Assembly: GCA_006176705.1 (NCBI GenBank)
Contig: QRFJ01000501.1
Span: 186,001-250,000, forward strand
Source of the DNA: Cocos nucifera
Lineage: Eukaryota; Streptophyta; Magnoliopsida; Arecales; Arecaceae
Reading direction: 5' to 3'
Length of the DNA stretch: 64,000 nucleotides
The notes beneath the pieces are model-generated. The model made no database searches and was not told where the DNA came from. It saw only the letters and a program-made list of their open reading frames with translations. This document shows, in pieces, positions 21,935-34,740 of this stretch. The first letter of the stretch is position 1. Every line of letters starts with the position of its first letter. A program made the position numbers and the translations under genes.

Positions 21935-24065
21935 TGTTAGATATATATGCCCTAGAAGCCAGAATTGGCTGACACTTGTAATACACTTCTAGGGGCAAAA
22001 TTATAATTATGACTATAATAAATAAAATGGGTTATTTTCTATCACATATGTGTATTTAGTGTCTGTGATACATCCTTTGAGTTAATGGTAATGATAATTC
22101 ATATTTTCAAGAGTTGAAAATTTAAGACATGAATAATCATTATTAAGTCATAAAATGCTTCCGACCATAGGATCATCACAAGGATGGTGATTGATCCGAA
22201 AGGTTAGTGTACAATCGCTTATCTTTAGTAGATGAGTCTTAAGTCTACGATGTGGAGATATCAGAGTGAGAGTATAGGTACTCATCAGAGAACGAGGGCA
22301 CTGAGCGTGACCACCTCGAGTAGTCATTAGGGAGTCTACCTTCTCGTCAATGACTAACTCGATGCTGTAGTAGTATGTCTAGTTCTTTGACCTGAGGTGC
22401 ATCGCAGTTCACCTTGAGGGTGTTATAGTTTGACTACACCATTACTCGGTCTCCTAGCCATTCGGAACCCTGAGGTGTATGTTGGCTATAACATGTTCAT
22501 TGTAGGAACTGGATGGCATCAAGATGGAATCTATCTACCTCGGTCGTAGAGGAGCAGCCCTATGATGATCATGAGAATCAAGTCCAGAAGTCCATGGCCA
22601 TGGCAGAGTGAAATAATAGAAAGAGTTTCTATTTAGATTTTTACATCGAACTCGAATCGAATGATTACATCATATGACAGAAAATAGGGTTTGACGAGTT
22701 CACCTTAACCCTAATCTGATCGGGGCTCAAGATAGAAGAACTTAATCACATAGGTAGCTGCACCAAGAGGTTCGCATTCAGCTCTGATGGGTTGCCACCA
22801 TATACTGCTAGGTGTCACTGATGGATTTTGGGAGCAATTAGAATGATTTAGATGATCGATCATTCTAGCTGTTCGAATCAGAAGAGTTCTGATCCATCGA
22901 AAGGAGTTTCGATGATGTCGATGATAGAGATCATGACATATCCCATTACCATACAGAACTGAACCTAACTAGGATCACACAAATAAGGGTTTGAATCTGG
23001 TGATCATCAATTGAACTGAATTCCAGTTCAATTTGATCTGAATGAGATTCAATTAGGTTCAAGAAAATCGTGCTAGCACTCGATTGAACCTAACGTTCTT
23101 CTTTTGCTATCATAAATAGTTGTCCTGACTGAGCCAAAAGGAGTTTGTGCTCAATCAGAGGCCTTCACTATGGTCTGACTGGAGGTCTGTCTAAGTCAAG
23201 AAAAGGATTGTCTTATTTTGTAAGACAATTACCTACCATTTTTGGTCATCTGCCATTTCTTGTTCCTTTGACTTTGGTCAAAAAGTCTGACCTTTGACTG
23301 GTCAAATGTTGACCATTGATACTTTGACTTTCTGATCCACATGTCATGCACCTATTGGAGAGCTGGTGGGGGCCTGTCCCTCCTACCAGAACCTGGCAAG
23401 TAGGAGGGCGCATGCCACCCTTGGCGTGTGCCCAAGCTGGAGGCGCCTAGGAGTCCCTGTTGGATAGGGACTCCATCTCCCTTTTGGATTTCGATTAGAG
23501 TTCTTCTAAGAACCAAGTTTGATTGGTCTTAAGCACCATCTAAGGAGAAATCCAAGGGACTCTATTCTCACCAATCAAATTTAGATCTAATTTCACAAAG
23601 GGTTGTGATTGGTTGGAAAGAAGAGGAGTTGGATCATGCTTAGTCTATAAATAAGACCCTGCACCCAACTCAATTGTGATTGGAGTAATTGAGAATCACA
23701 ATTCCACGCCCCAAGGCTGCCTCTCCTCTCCTCCTCCATGCCAAAGCATCTTCTTCCTCTCCTCTCCACATCTAAAAGTATTTTGGGTTATTGGTTGGTG
23801 CAATCCAGATGAGAGAAAGGTGACTGAAAGCTAGAAGGCTGCGCTGCTGCAAAGGACAACTACTGATCTTCGAAAGGAGTTTTGAAGATCCTCCAGATCA
23901 GATCCAGATCTAACTTTTGGAGATGTGATAGAGAAGAAGAGGATCTCTAGATCTAGCCTGAGTGGATACCGATAGAGGCCAAGCGCTTGCGTGGCTAGAT
24001 CCAGAACCTTTCGCTGCATACAGGATCATCAATGGGTAATTGGATTACCCAAATCAGGTAAATTA
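21935..24065 (+). repeat. Copia LTR L1 (3' truncated)
   Basis: About 2.13 kb of the 2.28-kb LTR. It starts TGTTAGATATATATGCCC. The TATA box CTATAAATAAGACCC is near 23645-23659. It breaks off after GTAAATTAA near 24065 and runs into pol sequence that matches 33450 onward. Confidence 0.85.
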
Positions 24066-26027
24066 ATCGGCTCACATCAAAAGACAACAAGCAGACAAGT
24101 TAGAGTTTAGGTCCTTTAGAGTTCGATTCATAGGATATCCTAAAGAGTCATTAGGATACTATTTCTACATTCCAGAAGACCACAATGCGATTGTGAGTCG
24201 ACATGCCATCTTTCTTGAAAAATAGTTTATTCAAGATAGCGGCACTGGAAGGCAGATCAAGCTTGATGAGAAAGTCTCATAAGTACAACGAGCTAAGGAC
24301 CAATTGAAACCAAATTGGATTGAGCCAATAAGAACACTACCTCCTCCACCTCGTAGATCGGAAAGAGTTTTCCATCCCCCTGAGAGATACTTAGGTATTA
24401 TTTCAGAGGAAGTAGAGAAAATATTCCTCGTAGGTAATGGTGCTCATGGTGATGATCCCAAAACCTACAATGAGGCGATATCAGATATCGACTCCGAGAA
24501 ATGGCTAGAGGCAATGCAGTCAGAAATTGACTCGATGCACTCAAACCAAGTCTGGACCTTGGTAGATCCACCAGAAGGTATAGTACCTATTGGGTGTAAA
24601 TGGATCTTCAAGAGAAAGATTGGTGCAGATGGAAATGTGGAGACATTCAAGGCTAGACTAGTGGCAAAAGGTTATAGTCAACCGAAGGCATTGACTATCA
24701 GGATACCTTTTTCCCAGTGGCTATGCTAAAATCCATCCGCACATTGCTTGCCATTGCAGCCTATTTCGATTATGAAATATGGCAAATGGACATGAAAATG
24801 GCATTCTTAAATGGATATCTTGAGGAAGATATCTATATGGAACAGCCGCTAGGTTTCACATCCAGTGATACTGATCACAAGGTTTGCAAGCTGCAAAGGT
24901 CCATATATGGACTTAAGCAAGCATCTCGGAGCTGGAACACTCAGTTTCAATGATGTGATCAAAATATTTGGTTTCATCAAAAATGAAGAGGAACCATGTG
25001 TCTTCAAAAAGGTCAGTGGGAGCGCTGTTGTCTTCCTCGTATTGTACGTGGATGACATCCTCCTTATTGGGAATGATATTCCCATGTTGACCAATAGTTA
25101 AAATTATGGTTATCTAAAGAATTCTCCATGAAAGACCTAGGAGAAGCATCCTTTATTCTAGGAATTAAGGTCTATAGAGATAGACCGAATAGGATGCTAG
25201 GACTTTCACAGAAGATGTACATAGAGGAAGTACTAAAGAGGTTTAGTATGGAAAACTCTAAGAGGGATTTAGTACACTTCAGGCATGGCATTCATCTTTC
25301 CAAGAAGATGTGCCCTAGCACACCTGAGGAAATAGAACGATGAGCAAGATCTCTTATGCTTCAGTAATAGGGAGCCTCAAGTATGCCATGTTATGTACAC
25401 GACCTGATATAGCCCATGCTGTGAGTGTCACGAGTAGATATCAGTCAAATCCAGATGAAGAACACTAGACTTCTGTGAAATGTATCCTTAAGTATTTGAG
25501 AAAAACTAAGGATATGTTGTTGGTCTTTGGTAATGGAGAACTCTAAGTCCAAGGGTATACAGACTCATACTTTATATTCGATATAGATGATCGAAAGTTG
25601 ACATCTAGGAGTCAATTTTTGTGCAATGGTGGAGCTATCAGATGAAAAAGTTCCAAGCAGACAGTGATAGCAGATTCCACCATGGAAGCAGAATACATCA
25701 CTGCATCAGAAGCTGCAAAGAAGGCATTCTACTATAAGAAGTTTGCCTTAGAAATCGGAGGGATGCCATCAGATGCCATTCCTCTATACTGCAACAACAA
25801 TGGCGCCATAGCCCTTACTAAGGAGCCAAGGTCTCACCAAAAATCCAAGCACATTGAGCGGCGATACCACCTCATCCACGATTACCTCGAGAAGGGTTAC
25901 GTCGAGGTCAAGAGAGTCGACTCCATAGATAATGTGGCAGACCCACTTACAAAGCCGTTGGGCCAGCAGAAGATCGAAGCCCACCTTGAGAAGATGGGAC
26001 TTAGACTTGTAGCCAATTGGCTTTAGG
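24066..26027 (+). pseudogene. Copia pol 3' part: integrase end, RT, RNase H (degenerate)
   Basis: It enters at the integrase C-terminus (RRSERVFHPPERYLG). The RT follows with WLEAMQSEIDSM, CKWIFKRKIGADG, MAFLNGYLEEDIYMEQPLGF, LQRSIYGLKQASRSWN and VLYVDDILLIGND, the catalytic Asp pair. It continues through KDLGEASFILGIKVYRDR. RNase H is at 25664-26026, with ADSTMEAEYITASEAAKKAF and the closing NVADPLTKPL block. Frames change near 24710, 24950 and 25110, and there are stops near 25340 and 25540. This is the only copy here that reaches the RNase H end. It joins L1 directly, so gag and most of integrase are deleted. Confidence 0.85.
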
Positions 26028-26040
26028 ACAAGTGGGAGAT
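26028..26040 (+). promoter_or_regulatory. Copia polypurine tract
   Basis: ACAAGTGGGAGAT lies immediately before the TG of LTR L2 at 26041. This is the position and composition expected for plus-strand priming. Confidence 0.7.
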
Positions 26041-27290
26041 TGTTAGATATATGTGCCCTAGAAGCCAGAATTGGCTGACACTTGTAATACACTTCTAGGG
26101 CAAAATTATAATTTTGACTATAATAAATAAAATGGGTTATTTTCTATCACATATGTGTATTTAGTGTCTGTGATACATCCTTTGAGTTAATGGTAATGAT
26201 AATTCATATTTTCAAGAGTTAAAAATTTAAGACATGAATAATCATTATTAACTCATAAAATGCTTCCGACCATAGGATCATCATGAGGATGGTGATTGAT
26301 CCAAAGGTTGGTGTACAATCGCTTCTCTTTAGTAGATGAGTCTTGAGTCTACGGATGTGGAGACACCAGAGTGAGAGTATAGGTACTCGTTAGAGAACGA
26401 GGGCACTGAGCGTGACCACCTCGAGTAGTTCATAAGGAAGTCTACCTTCTCGTCGATGACTGACTCGATGCTGTAGTGGTGTGTCTGGTTCTTTGACCTG
26501 AGGTGCATCGCAGTTCACCTTGAGGGTGTTATAGTTTGACTACACCATTACTCGGTCTCCTAGCCATTCGGAACCCTGAGGTGTATGTTGGCTATAGCAT
26601 GTTCATTGTAGGAACTGGATTGCATCAAGATGGAATCTATCTACCTCGGTGGTATGAGGAGTAGCCCTATGATGATCATGAGAATCAAGTCCAGAAGCCC
26701 ATGGCCATGGCAGAGTGAAATAATAGAAAGAGTTTCTATTTAGATTTTTCACATCGGACTCGAATCGAATGATTACATCATATGACAGAAAATAGGGTTT
26801 GACGAGTTCACCTTAACCCTAATCTGATCGGGGCTCAAGATAGAAGAACTTAATCACACAGTAGCTGCACCAAGAGGTTCGCATTCAGCTCTGATGGGTT
26901 GCCACCATATACTGCTAGGTGTCACTGATGGATTTTGGGAGCAATTAGAATGATTTAGATGATCGATCATTCTATTGTCGAATCAGAAGAGTTCTGATCC
27001 ATCGAAAGGAGTTTCGATGATGTCGATGATGGAGATCATGACATATCCCATTACCATACAGAACTGAACCTAACTAGATCACACAAACAAGGGTTTGAAT
27101 CTGGTGATCATCAATTGAACTGATCCAGTTCAATTGATCTGAATGAGATCAATTAGGTTCAAGGAAATCGTGCTAGCACTCGATTGAGCCTAACGTTCTT
27201 CTTTGCTATCATAAATTAGTTTCCGGACTATCTACCTCGGTGGTAGAGGAACAGCCCTATGATGATTATGAGAATCTGCCAGAATCCATG
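26041..27290 (+). repeat. Copia LTR L2 (truncated, with a micro-rearranged end)
   Basis: It follows the polypurine tract and matches L3 from the TG end to about 27220, with many one-base indels. The last ~60 bases (27230-27290) repeat an earlier part of the same LTR (CTACCTCGGTGGTAGAGGA, also near 26641). Then the next LTR begins. Confidence 0.8.
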
Positions 27291-29573
27291 TGTTAGATAT
27301 ATGTGCCCTAGAAGCCAGAATTGGCTGACACTTGTAATACACTTCTAGGGGCAAAATTATAATTTTGACTATAATTAATAAAATGGGTTATTTTCTATCA
27401 CATATGTGTATTTAGTGTCTGTGATACATCCTTTGAGTTAATGGTAATGATAATTCATATTTTCAAGAGTTGAAAATTTAAGACATGAATAATCATTATT
27501 AACTCATAAACAGCTCCCGACCATAGGATCATCACGAGGATGGTGATTGATCCGGAAGGTTGGTGTACGATCGCTTCTCTTTAGTAGATGAGTCTTGAGT
27601 CTACGGTGTGGAGACACCGGAGCGAGAGTACAGGTACTCGTTAGAGAACGAGGGCACTGAGCGTGACCACCTCGAGTAGTCATTAGGGAGTCTACCTTCT
27701 CGTCAATGACTGACTCGATGCTGCAGTAGTGTGTCTGGTTCTTTGACCTGAGATGCATCGGCAGTTCACCTTGAGGGTGTTATAGTTTGACTACACCATT
27801 ACTCGGTCTCCTAGCCATATGGAACCCTGAGGTGTATGTTGGCTATAGCATGTTCATTGTAGGAACTGGATTGCATCAAGATGGGAATCTATCTACCTCG
27901 GTGGTAGAGGAGTAGCCCTATGATGATCATGAGAATCAAGTCCAGAAATCCATGGCCATGGTAGAGTGAAATAATAGAAAGAGTTTCTATTTAGATTTTC
28001 ACATTGGACTCGAATCGAATGATTACATCATATGACAGAGACTAGGGTTTGACGAGTTCACCTTAACCCTAATCTGATCGGGGCTCAAGATAGAAGAACT
28101 TAATCACACAGGTAGCTGCACCAAGAGGTTCGCATTCAGCTCTGATGGGTTGCCACCATATACTGCTAGGTGTCACTGGTGGATTTTGGGAGCAATTAGA
28201 ATGATTTAGATGATCGATCATTCTAGCTGTTCGAATCAGAAGAGTTCTGATCCATCGAAAGGAGTTTCGATGATGTCTATGATAGAGATCATGACATATC
28301 CCATTACCATACAGAACTGAACCTAACTGGGTCACACAAACAAGGGTTTGAATCTGGTGATCATCAATTGAACTGATCTAGTTCAATTGATCTGAATGAG
28401 ATTCAATTAGGTTCAAGGAAATCGTGCTAGCACTCGATTGAACCTAACGTTCTTCTTTTACTATCATAAATAAGTTGTCCTGACTGAGCCAAAAGGAGTT
28501 TGTGCTCAATCAGAGGCCTTCATATGGTCTGACTGGAGGTTGTCCAAGTCAGAAATAGGTTGTCTTATTTGTAAGACATTACCTGCCATTTTTGGTCACC
28601 TGCCATTTCTTGTTCTTTGACTTTGGTCAAAAGTCTACCTTTGACTGGTCAAACGTTGACCATTGACCCTTTGACTTTTGACCACATGTCATGCACCTAT
28701 TGGAGAGCTGGTGGGGGCCTGTCCCCCTGCCAGAACCTGGCAAGGAGAAGGGCGCACGCCAAGGGTGGCGTGAGCCCAAGTAGGAGGCGCCTAGGAGTCC
28801 TTGTTGGACAAGGACTCCACCTCCCTTTTGGATTCCAATCAGAGTTCTACTAAGAATCCAGTTTGACTGGTCTTAGGCACCCTCTAAGGAGGAATCCAGG
28901 GGTCTCTATTCCAACCAATCAGATTTAGATCTGATTTCACAAAGGGTTGTGATTGGTTGAGAGGAAGAGGAGTTGGATCACAAGAGGTCTATAAATAAGA
29001 CCCTGCGCCCAACCCTAATTCCTAATGAATTCAATTGAGAAACCCCACGCCCCAAGGCTGCCTCTCCCCTCCTTCTCCATGCCATAGTCTCTTCTCCCCT
29101 TGCTCTCCACGTCCAAAAGGTGTTTTGGACTTAGGTTGGTGCGATTCAGATCAAGGAAAGGCGATCAAAAGCAAGAAGGCTGCGCTGCTGCAAAAGGACG
29201 ACTGCAGATCTTCAAAAGAGTTTTGAAGATCCTCCAGATCAGATCCAGATCTGATTTTTGGAGGTGTGATAGAGAAGAAGAGGATCTCGAGATCCAACCC
29301 GAGTGGATACCGGTAGAGGCCAGGCGCTTGCGTGGCTAAGATCCAGAACCTTCCGCTGCAATCAGGATCATCTACAGGGTAATAGGATTACCCAAATCAG
29401 GTAAATTAAATTTGATTTAATTTATCTTATTTTATTTTATTTATTAAAATAATAAGAATCAGATCTGAAACATATCAAGATCTGATTGAGATCAAGAGAA
29501 AATTTTTGAAATATATCTCTTGATCTAATCAGATCTGGACGAACCTGGACCGGGAAATCAGGATTTCCCTTCA
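27291..29573 (+). repeat. Copia LTR L3 (complete)
   Basis: 2283 bp, from TGTTAGATATATGTGCCC to GGATTTCCCTTCA, followed by a primer binding site. The TATA box TCTATAAATAAGACCC is near 28988-29003. This is the reference LTR of the array. Its last ~1.25 kb recurs almost unchanged as L4. Confidence 0.9.
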
Positions 29574-29575
29574 AC

Positions 29576-29592
29576 TGGTATCAGAGCCATGG
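29576..29592 (+). promoter_or_regulatory. Primer binding site, initiator tRNA-Met
   Basis: TGGTATCAGAGCCATGG lies two bases after the LTR end. TGGTATCAGAGC is the complement of the plant initiator tRNA-Met 3' end used by copia elements. Confidence 0.93.
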
Positions 29593-31448
29593 TTCTAAAT
29601 TGTTTAGATCTGATTTTAATTTTATTTTAATTAGAAAATAAAGTGATTTTAGATGTCACATGAGATGTGATCAGATCTGAAATCAGAAAAAATTAAAATT
29701 AAATGATTTGGATCTAAGAATTAGAAGATATGCATGACTAGTTCTAGAATAGAATAGTTCTATAGAATAGTTTTGCATGTCTTTGATTTAATCTGATTAA
29801 ATCATATTTTAGATCTTCTTATTTACTATTTTTGATATTATAAGTGTTATAATAACATCTGAAAAATAGCAAATAAAAATTATTTAATTTTAAATATCAT
29901 ATGAGATATGATTGATGCATGTCTAGACTAGTTGTAGAATAGTTCTACATAATTGTCTAGATTAGAATTTATTTTGATTAGATCAATTTAAATCTAATTT
30001 TTTAGATTATTATGAGATAATTTAGATCTGAAAACATGCATGATTATGATACATGAGATGTATGCAAAATATGCCATGATTAGATCTAAATTTGTATATG
30101 AGATATATGATATAGATCTGATAACTGTTTTGTAGTATTTACATGTTCCTGATTAAGGCGTTCCTCTTGGCCGTCCGGTCATAAGAACGAAGAAGGGTTT
30201 AAAGGCCCTCTCTTCCCATTCGATGGGGTGTTCTTATGATGTGTAGGGGTGCTGCGTGTTCGTCCTTAATCAGAAACCCAAAACTTACTTTCTGCAAAAC
30301 CCTAGATCCTGAAACCCTAGGATTTATTGTGCATATTTTGTTTATGAACCCTACTTAATTAAGAATTAAGTTTATGGAATATTAATTAGGTCTAAAATTG
30401 AGAATTTCAGATCTAAGACATATTCATAATACTGGGTTCGGGCTTGGGTAGCTCAATTAGGTCTAAGCGGTTGATCAAACCGAATCAAGAGTTGGTTAGA
30501 TGGGATCAACAATGCTTAAATTGACCAGCCTAATAGGATTAAGTCTGGGTCAAGATCGAGTCACGATCAAGCAAGACCTAATTAGGCTCAGAGGTTAGAG
30601 TCTGGATTGTAGGCTAACCCAATTGGTTCTGACTCAACAATTTGGTGTCTAAGGTAAGTTTGGCACAGACGACCGACTGGTTTTTAATTGGAAGCTACTC
30701 GACCTGAATGCGTTCTTGTACGAGTTAATGGCATATTCCTTCCACCGGTCTCACTTACCTGGCCATATCTGTTGACACAGTTCTGATCTGAGGTGGTCAA
30801 TAATCCGAGCTAACCCATGCCACTAGGTTAGTCATAATTGTTATGACTAAGCCAAGTCTAGTTTAATGAGACCTGAATCAATTCTCCCTAAGAAAAGATT
30901 AAGTCTGAGGTCTTCCACCATTGTAGATGTGCGGGCCCTTCCCGGGGTTGATTGTTCTCGGCTGGATACAGTGGCTCAGTTGCACCGGGAAGATGCAACC
31001 ATGTCTATTAGGCATTGGATGCTATGGGCTGGAGGATGAGTTGGGCTCAATATTCCGGATACGGTGAGAGACTCAATTAGGAACCCAGTCTATGCAAATG
31101 GTGGGTCTGACTTAACTAAGGAGTGGATCAATATTTCGGATACGGTGAGATTCATGAATTAGAGACCAAGTTTGGGTGCACCATGATTAGAGAATCATTG
31201 AACAAGAGTTGTTCACTCATTGGCTAACCCATCACCAATAACTGTTAGGTGAGGTGATGAGTCAGTTGGTGAGACCGCACCACCCACTAGAAATCATTCA
31301 ATCGCGGAGATTTTCGCATCTCTACAGAGGGAGTGTAGGGATCCGAGAAAATAGTGGGAGCTAATTTGTTTAAAAATAAAATCCCTAAACAAATTGGTCA
31401 AGTCAAAATTACAGTATCTAACTAGAATCTTTGACTCTCTACAGGAAA
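29593..31448 (+). other. Copia leader
   Basis: About 1.86 kb of non-coding sequence. The first 550 bp are AT-rich with repeated AGATCTGA motifs. The rest resembles degenerate leader sequence. A splice-acceptor-like CTCTCTACAG precedes the gag ATG by four bases (31435-31444). It is repeated in damaged form at 34741-36655. Confidence 0.75.
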
Positions 31449-32290
31449 ATGTCTGCGTCCAACCCACTGGCACGTATCCTAGACACACATAGACTGACTG
31501 GACCCAATTATAAAGATTGGCTCAGGAACTACAAAATTATTTTGGGTTCAGAGAAGTTAACACATGTTTTGGACCAGGACCCTCCCACCTTACCAGCTCG
31601 TCCATCCATTGAACAGAGAGCGTCTCTGGAAAAATGGATTGACGAAGATAATAAGGCCAGATACTACATGTTGGGCTCGATGTCTGATGAGCTCCAGCGC
31701 CAACATGAAGATATCGGGACTGCTCGCCAAATGTTGGCTCACCTGCAGGAGATGTTTGGTGAACAGAGTCGCGCAGCCAAATATCAAGTCACGAAATGAC
31801 TTTTTAAGGCTAAGATGCGTGATGGGCAGTCAGTCCAAGATCACTGTCTGACAATGATCAAGGACATGGAAGAGCTTGAGAAGCTCGGTGTGAAGTTGGA
31901 CTTGGATTGCAGAACGATATTATTCTGCAATCCTTGACTGATGCATATGGGCAATTCATCATGAATTACCACATGCATAAACTTCAGAATTCCTTGGCCG
32001 AGTTGATGAATATGCTGGTTACCGCTGAGCTTTCTATGAAAGGTTCTAAAGGCTCAGTTCTTGCTATGGAACGGACTTCTTCCAAAAGAAAGTCTTATGG
32101 AAAAGAAAAAGAAGTCTGTGAAAAAGCAAAAGGTGGAAGGATCAAAGAAGAAGAAGGCAGAACCGAAGAAAAAGGTCGATGGCAAAGGAAAGTGTTTCCA
32201 TTGCAACAGCGACGGCCATTGGAAGCGGAACTGCCCTACTTACCTGGCCACCCTGAAGAACAAGAAGGAAGGTCCTTCTGGAGGTATGCT
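31449..32290 (+). pseudogene. Copia gag (degenerate)
   Basis: ATG at 31449 (MSASNPLARIL). The N-terminal copia Gag block is LTGPNYKDWLRNYKIIL, followed by KWIDEDNKARYYMLGSM and QMLAHLQEMFGEQSR. A TGA at 31797-31799 interrupts it; the damaged second copy has CGA at 36992-36994. It resumes with LFKAKMRDGQSVQDH and a frame change near 31900. A Lys-rich stretch leads to the zinc knuckle CFHCNSDGHWKRNC (CX2CX4HX4C) near 32195-32235, in the frame that carries on into protease. In the family Gag binds and packages the RNA. Confidence 0.87.
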
Positions 32291-33596
32291 CGTTATTGAG
32301 TCTAACCTTACGGTTTCTTCTGCATCCAGTTGGGTGCTTGACTCTGGTTCTAGTGCTCATCTGTGCACTTCTATGCAGGGTCTTGAGGATAGCAGGAGGC
32401 TGAGGGATGGAGACATGATCCTACGCATCGGTAATGGAGCAAGAGTTGCTGCAGTAGCCGTGGGAACATACCCTCTGCGATTACCATCTGGTTTAGACTT
32501 AGTTTTAAAAGACTGTTATTATGTGCCTGCAGCTAGCAGGAATTTGATTTCTGTTTCATGCTTAGCACAAGAAGGTTATGTGATCACCTTCTTTAAGGAC
32601 CATTGTAACATTCTTTATGAAAGAAATAAAATTGCAAATGGTTTCCTTGTTAATGGTCTTTATCAGTTGCATATTGATGTACCTGTTTTAACTATCGAGC
32701 AAAACGTGAATGCCAAACGACCTAGGGATAGTCCAAACGACAGATATCTATGGCACCTGAGATTAGGTCATATAGCAGAAGATAGGATTAACAAATTGGA
32801 GAAAAATGGGCTATTGAGTCCATTGACTTTTGAGTCATATCCAACTTGTGAATCTTGTCTTCAAGGCAAAATGACTAAACTCCCTTTTGTTGGACATGGG
32901 GAGAGGGCCACAGATCTCCTTGCCCTAGTACATACTGATGTGTGCGGCCCATTCGATGTGTGCCGGCTAGAGGCAATTTTGTCTACTTCATTACCTTTAC
33001 CGATGATCTGTCTAGGTATGGGTATGTGTATCTTATGAGACACAAGTCTGAAGCTTTTGAAAAGTTCAAAGAATTCAGACATGAAGTAGAAAAACAAACT
33101 GGAAAACCCATTAAGGTTCTTCGATCAGATCGAGGAGGTGAATACCTTAGCCGGGAATTCCTAGGACTATCTTAAGGAAAAATGGCATAGTCTCTCAATG
33201 GACTCCACCAGGAACACCTCAACTCAACGGGGTTTCAGAACGGAGAAATCGGACTCTATTGGATATGGTTCGATCCATGATGAGCTTCACAGACCTCCCT
33301 GATTTTCTTTGGGGACATTCATTGTTAACTTCAATTATTTACTGAATAGGGTTCCCTCTAAAACCGTTCCTACCACACCGTATGAATTATGGCACGGTAA
33401 GAAACCAAGTCTGAGTCATCTCAGAATTTGGGGTTGTCCGGCTTATGTCAAAAGACAACAAGCGGACAAGTTAGAGTTTAGGACCTTTAGAGCTCGATTC
33501 ATAGGATATCCTAAAGAGTCATTAGGATACTATTTCTACATTCCAGAAGACCACAATGTGATTGTGAGTCGACATGCCATCTTTCTTGAAAAATAG
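32291..33596 (+). pseudogene. Copia protease and integrase (degenerate)
   Basis: The protease has WVLDSGSSAHLC with the catalytic Asp (near 32330). The GAG-pre-integrase region follows: LWHLRLGHIAEDRI and CESCLQGKMTKLPF, giving the H-H-C-C zinc-binding set. The integrase core begins with LVHTDVCGPF (first Asp), then a frameshift near 32975. It goes on with FITFTDDLSRYGYVY and VLRSDRGGEYLS (second Asp). After a stop near 33173 and a frame change, GVSERRNRTLLDMVRSMM supplies the Glu. 33309-33596 covers TPYELWHGKKPSLSHLRIWG and the end of the domain. The catalytic residues are all readable, but the frame is broken three or more times. Confidence 0.87.
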
Positions 33597-34740
33597 TTTA
33601 TTCAAGATAGCGGCATTGGAAAGCAGATTAAGCTTGATGAGAAAGTCTCACAAGTACAACGAGCTAAGGACCAAGTGGAACCAAATCAGGTTGAGCCAAT
33701 AAGAACACTACCTCCTCCACCTCGTAGATCGGAAAGAGTTTCCGTCCCCCTGAAAGATACTTAGGTATTATTTCAGAGGATGTAGAGGAAATGTTCCTCA
33801 TAGGTAATGGTGCTCATGGTGATGATCCCAAAACCTACAACGAGGCGATATCAGATATCGACTCCGAGAAATGGCTTGAGGCAATGAAGTCAGAAGATTG
33901 ACTCGATGCACTCAAACCAAGTCTGGACCTTGGTAGATCCACCAGAAGGTATAGTACCTATTGGGTGTAAATGGATCTTCAAGAGAAAGATTGGTGCAGA
34001 TGGGAAATGTGGAGACATTCAAGGCTAGACTGGTGGCAAAAGGTTATAGTCAATGCGAAGGCATTGACTATCAGGATACCTTTTCTCAGTAGCTATGCTA
34101 AAATCCATCCGCACATTGCTTGCTATTGCAGCCTATTTCGATTATGAAATATGGCAAATGGATGTGAAAACGGCATTCTTAAATGGATATCTTGAGGAAG
34201 ATATCTATATGGAACAGCCGCTAGGTTTCACATCCAGTGATACTGATCACAAAGGTTTGCAAGCTGCAAAGGTCCATATATGGACTTAAGCAAGCATCTC
34301 GGAGCTGGAACACTCGTTTCAATGATGTGATCAAAAAGTTTGGTTTCATCAAAAATGAAGAGGAACCATGTGTTTTCAAAAAGGTCAGTGGGAGCGCTGT
34401 TGTCTTCCTCGTATTGTACGTGGATGACATCCTCCTTATTGGGAATGATATTCCCATGTTGACATCAGTCAAATGTGGTTGTCAAGAATTCTCCATGAAA
34501 GACCTAGGTGAAGCATCCTTTATTCTAGGAATTAAGGTCTATAGGATAGACCGAATAGGATGCTAGGACTTTCACAGAAGATGTACATAGAGGAAGTACT
34601 AAAGAGGTTTAGTATGGAAAACTCTAAGAGGGATTAATACCCTTCAGACATGGTATTCATCTTTCCAAGAAGATGTGCCCTAGCACACCTGAGGAAATAG
34701 AACGATGAGCAAGATCCCTTATGCTTCTGCAATAGGGAGC
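33597..34740 (+). pseudogene. Copia reverse transcriptase (truncated, frameshifted)
   Basis: It follows integrase without a gap. It carries CKWIFKRKIGADG, then TAFLNGYLEEDIYMEQPLGF, LQRSIYGLKQASRSWN, VLYVDDILLIGND and KDLGEASFILGIKVY. Frames change near 33890, 34000, 34245 and 34480. It ends at GCAATAGGGAGCC (about 34740), where the other copy (near 25375) continues into RNase H. Here it instead meets a primer-binding sequence, so RNase H and an LTR are missing. Confidence 0.85.

Noticed and set aside
28617..29339. Open frames in the copia LTR (also 37759-38470 and antisense frames)
   Set aside because: They are in LTR sequence around the TATA box, recur only because the LTR recurs, and match no protein family.
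29576..29592. A tRNA gene at the TGGTATCAGAGC sequence
   Set aside because: Only the complement of the tRNA 3' end is present, at the exact place of a copia primer site; no cloverleaf follows.
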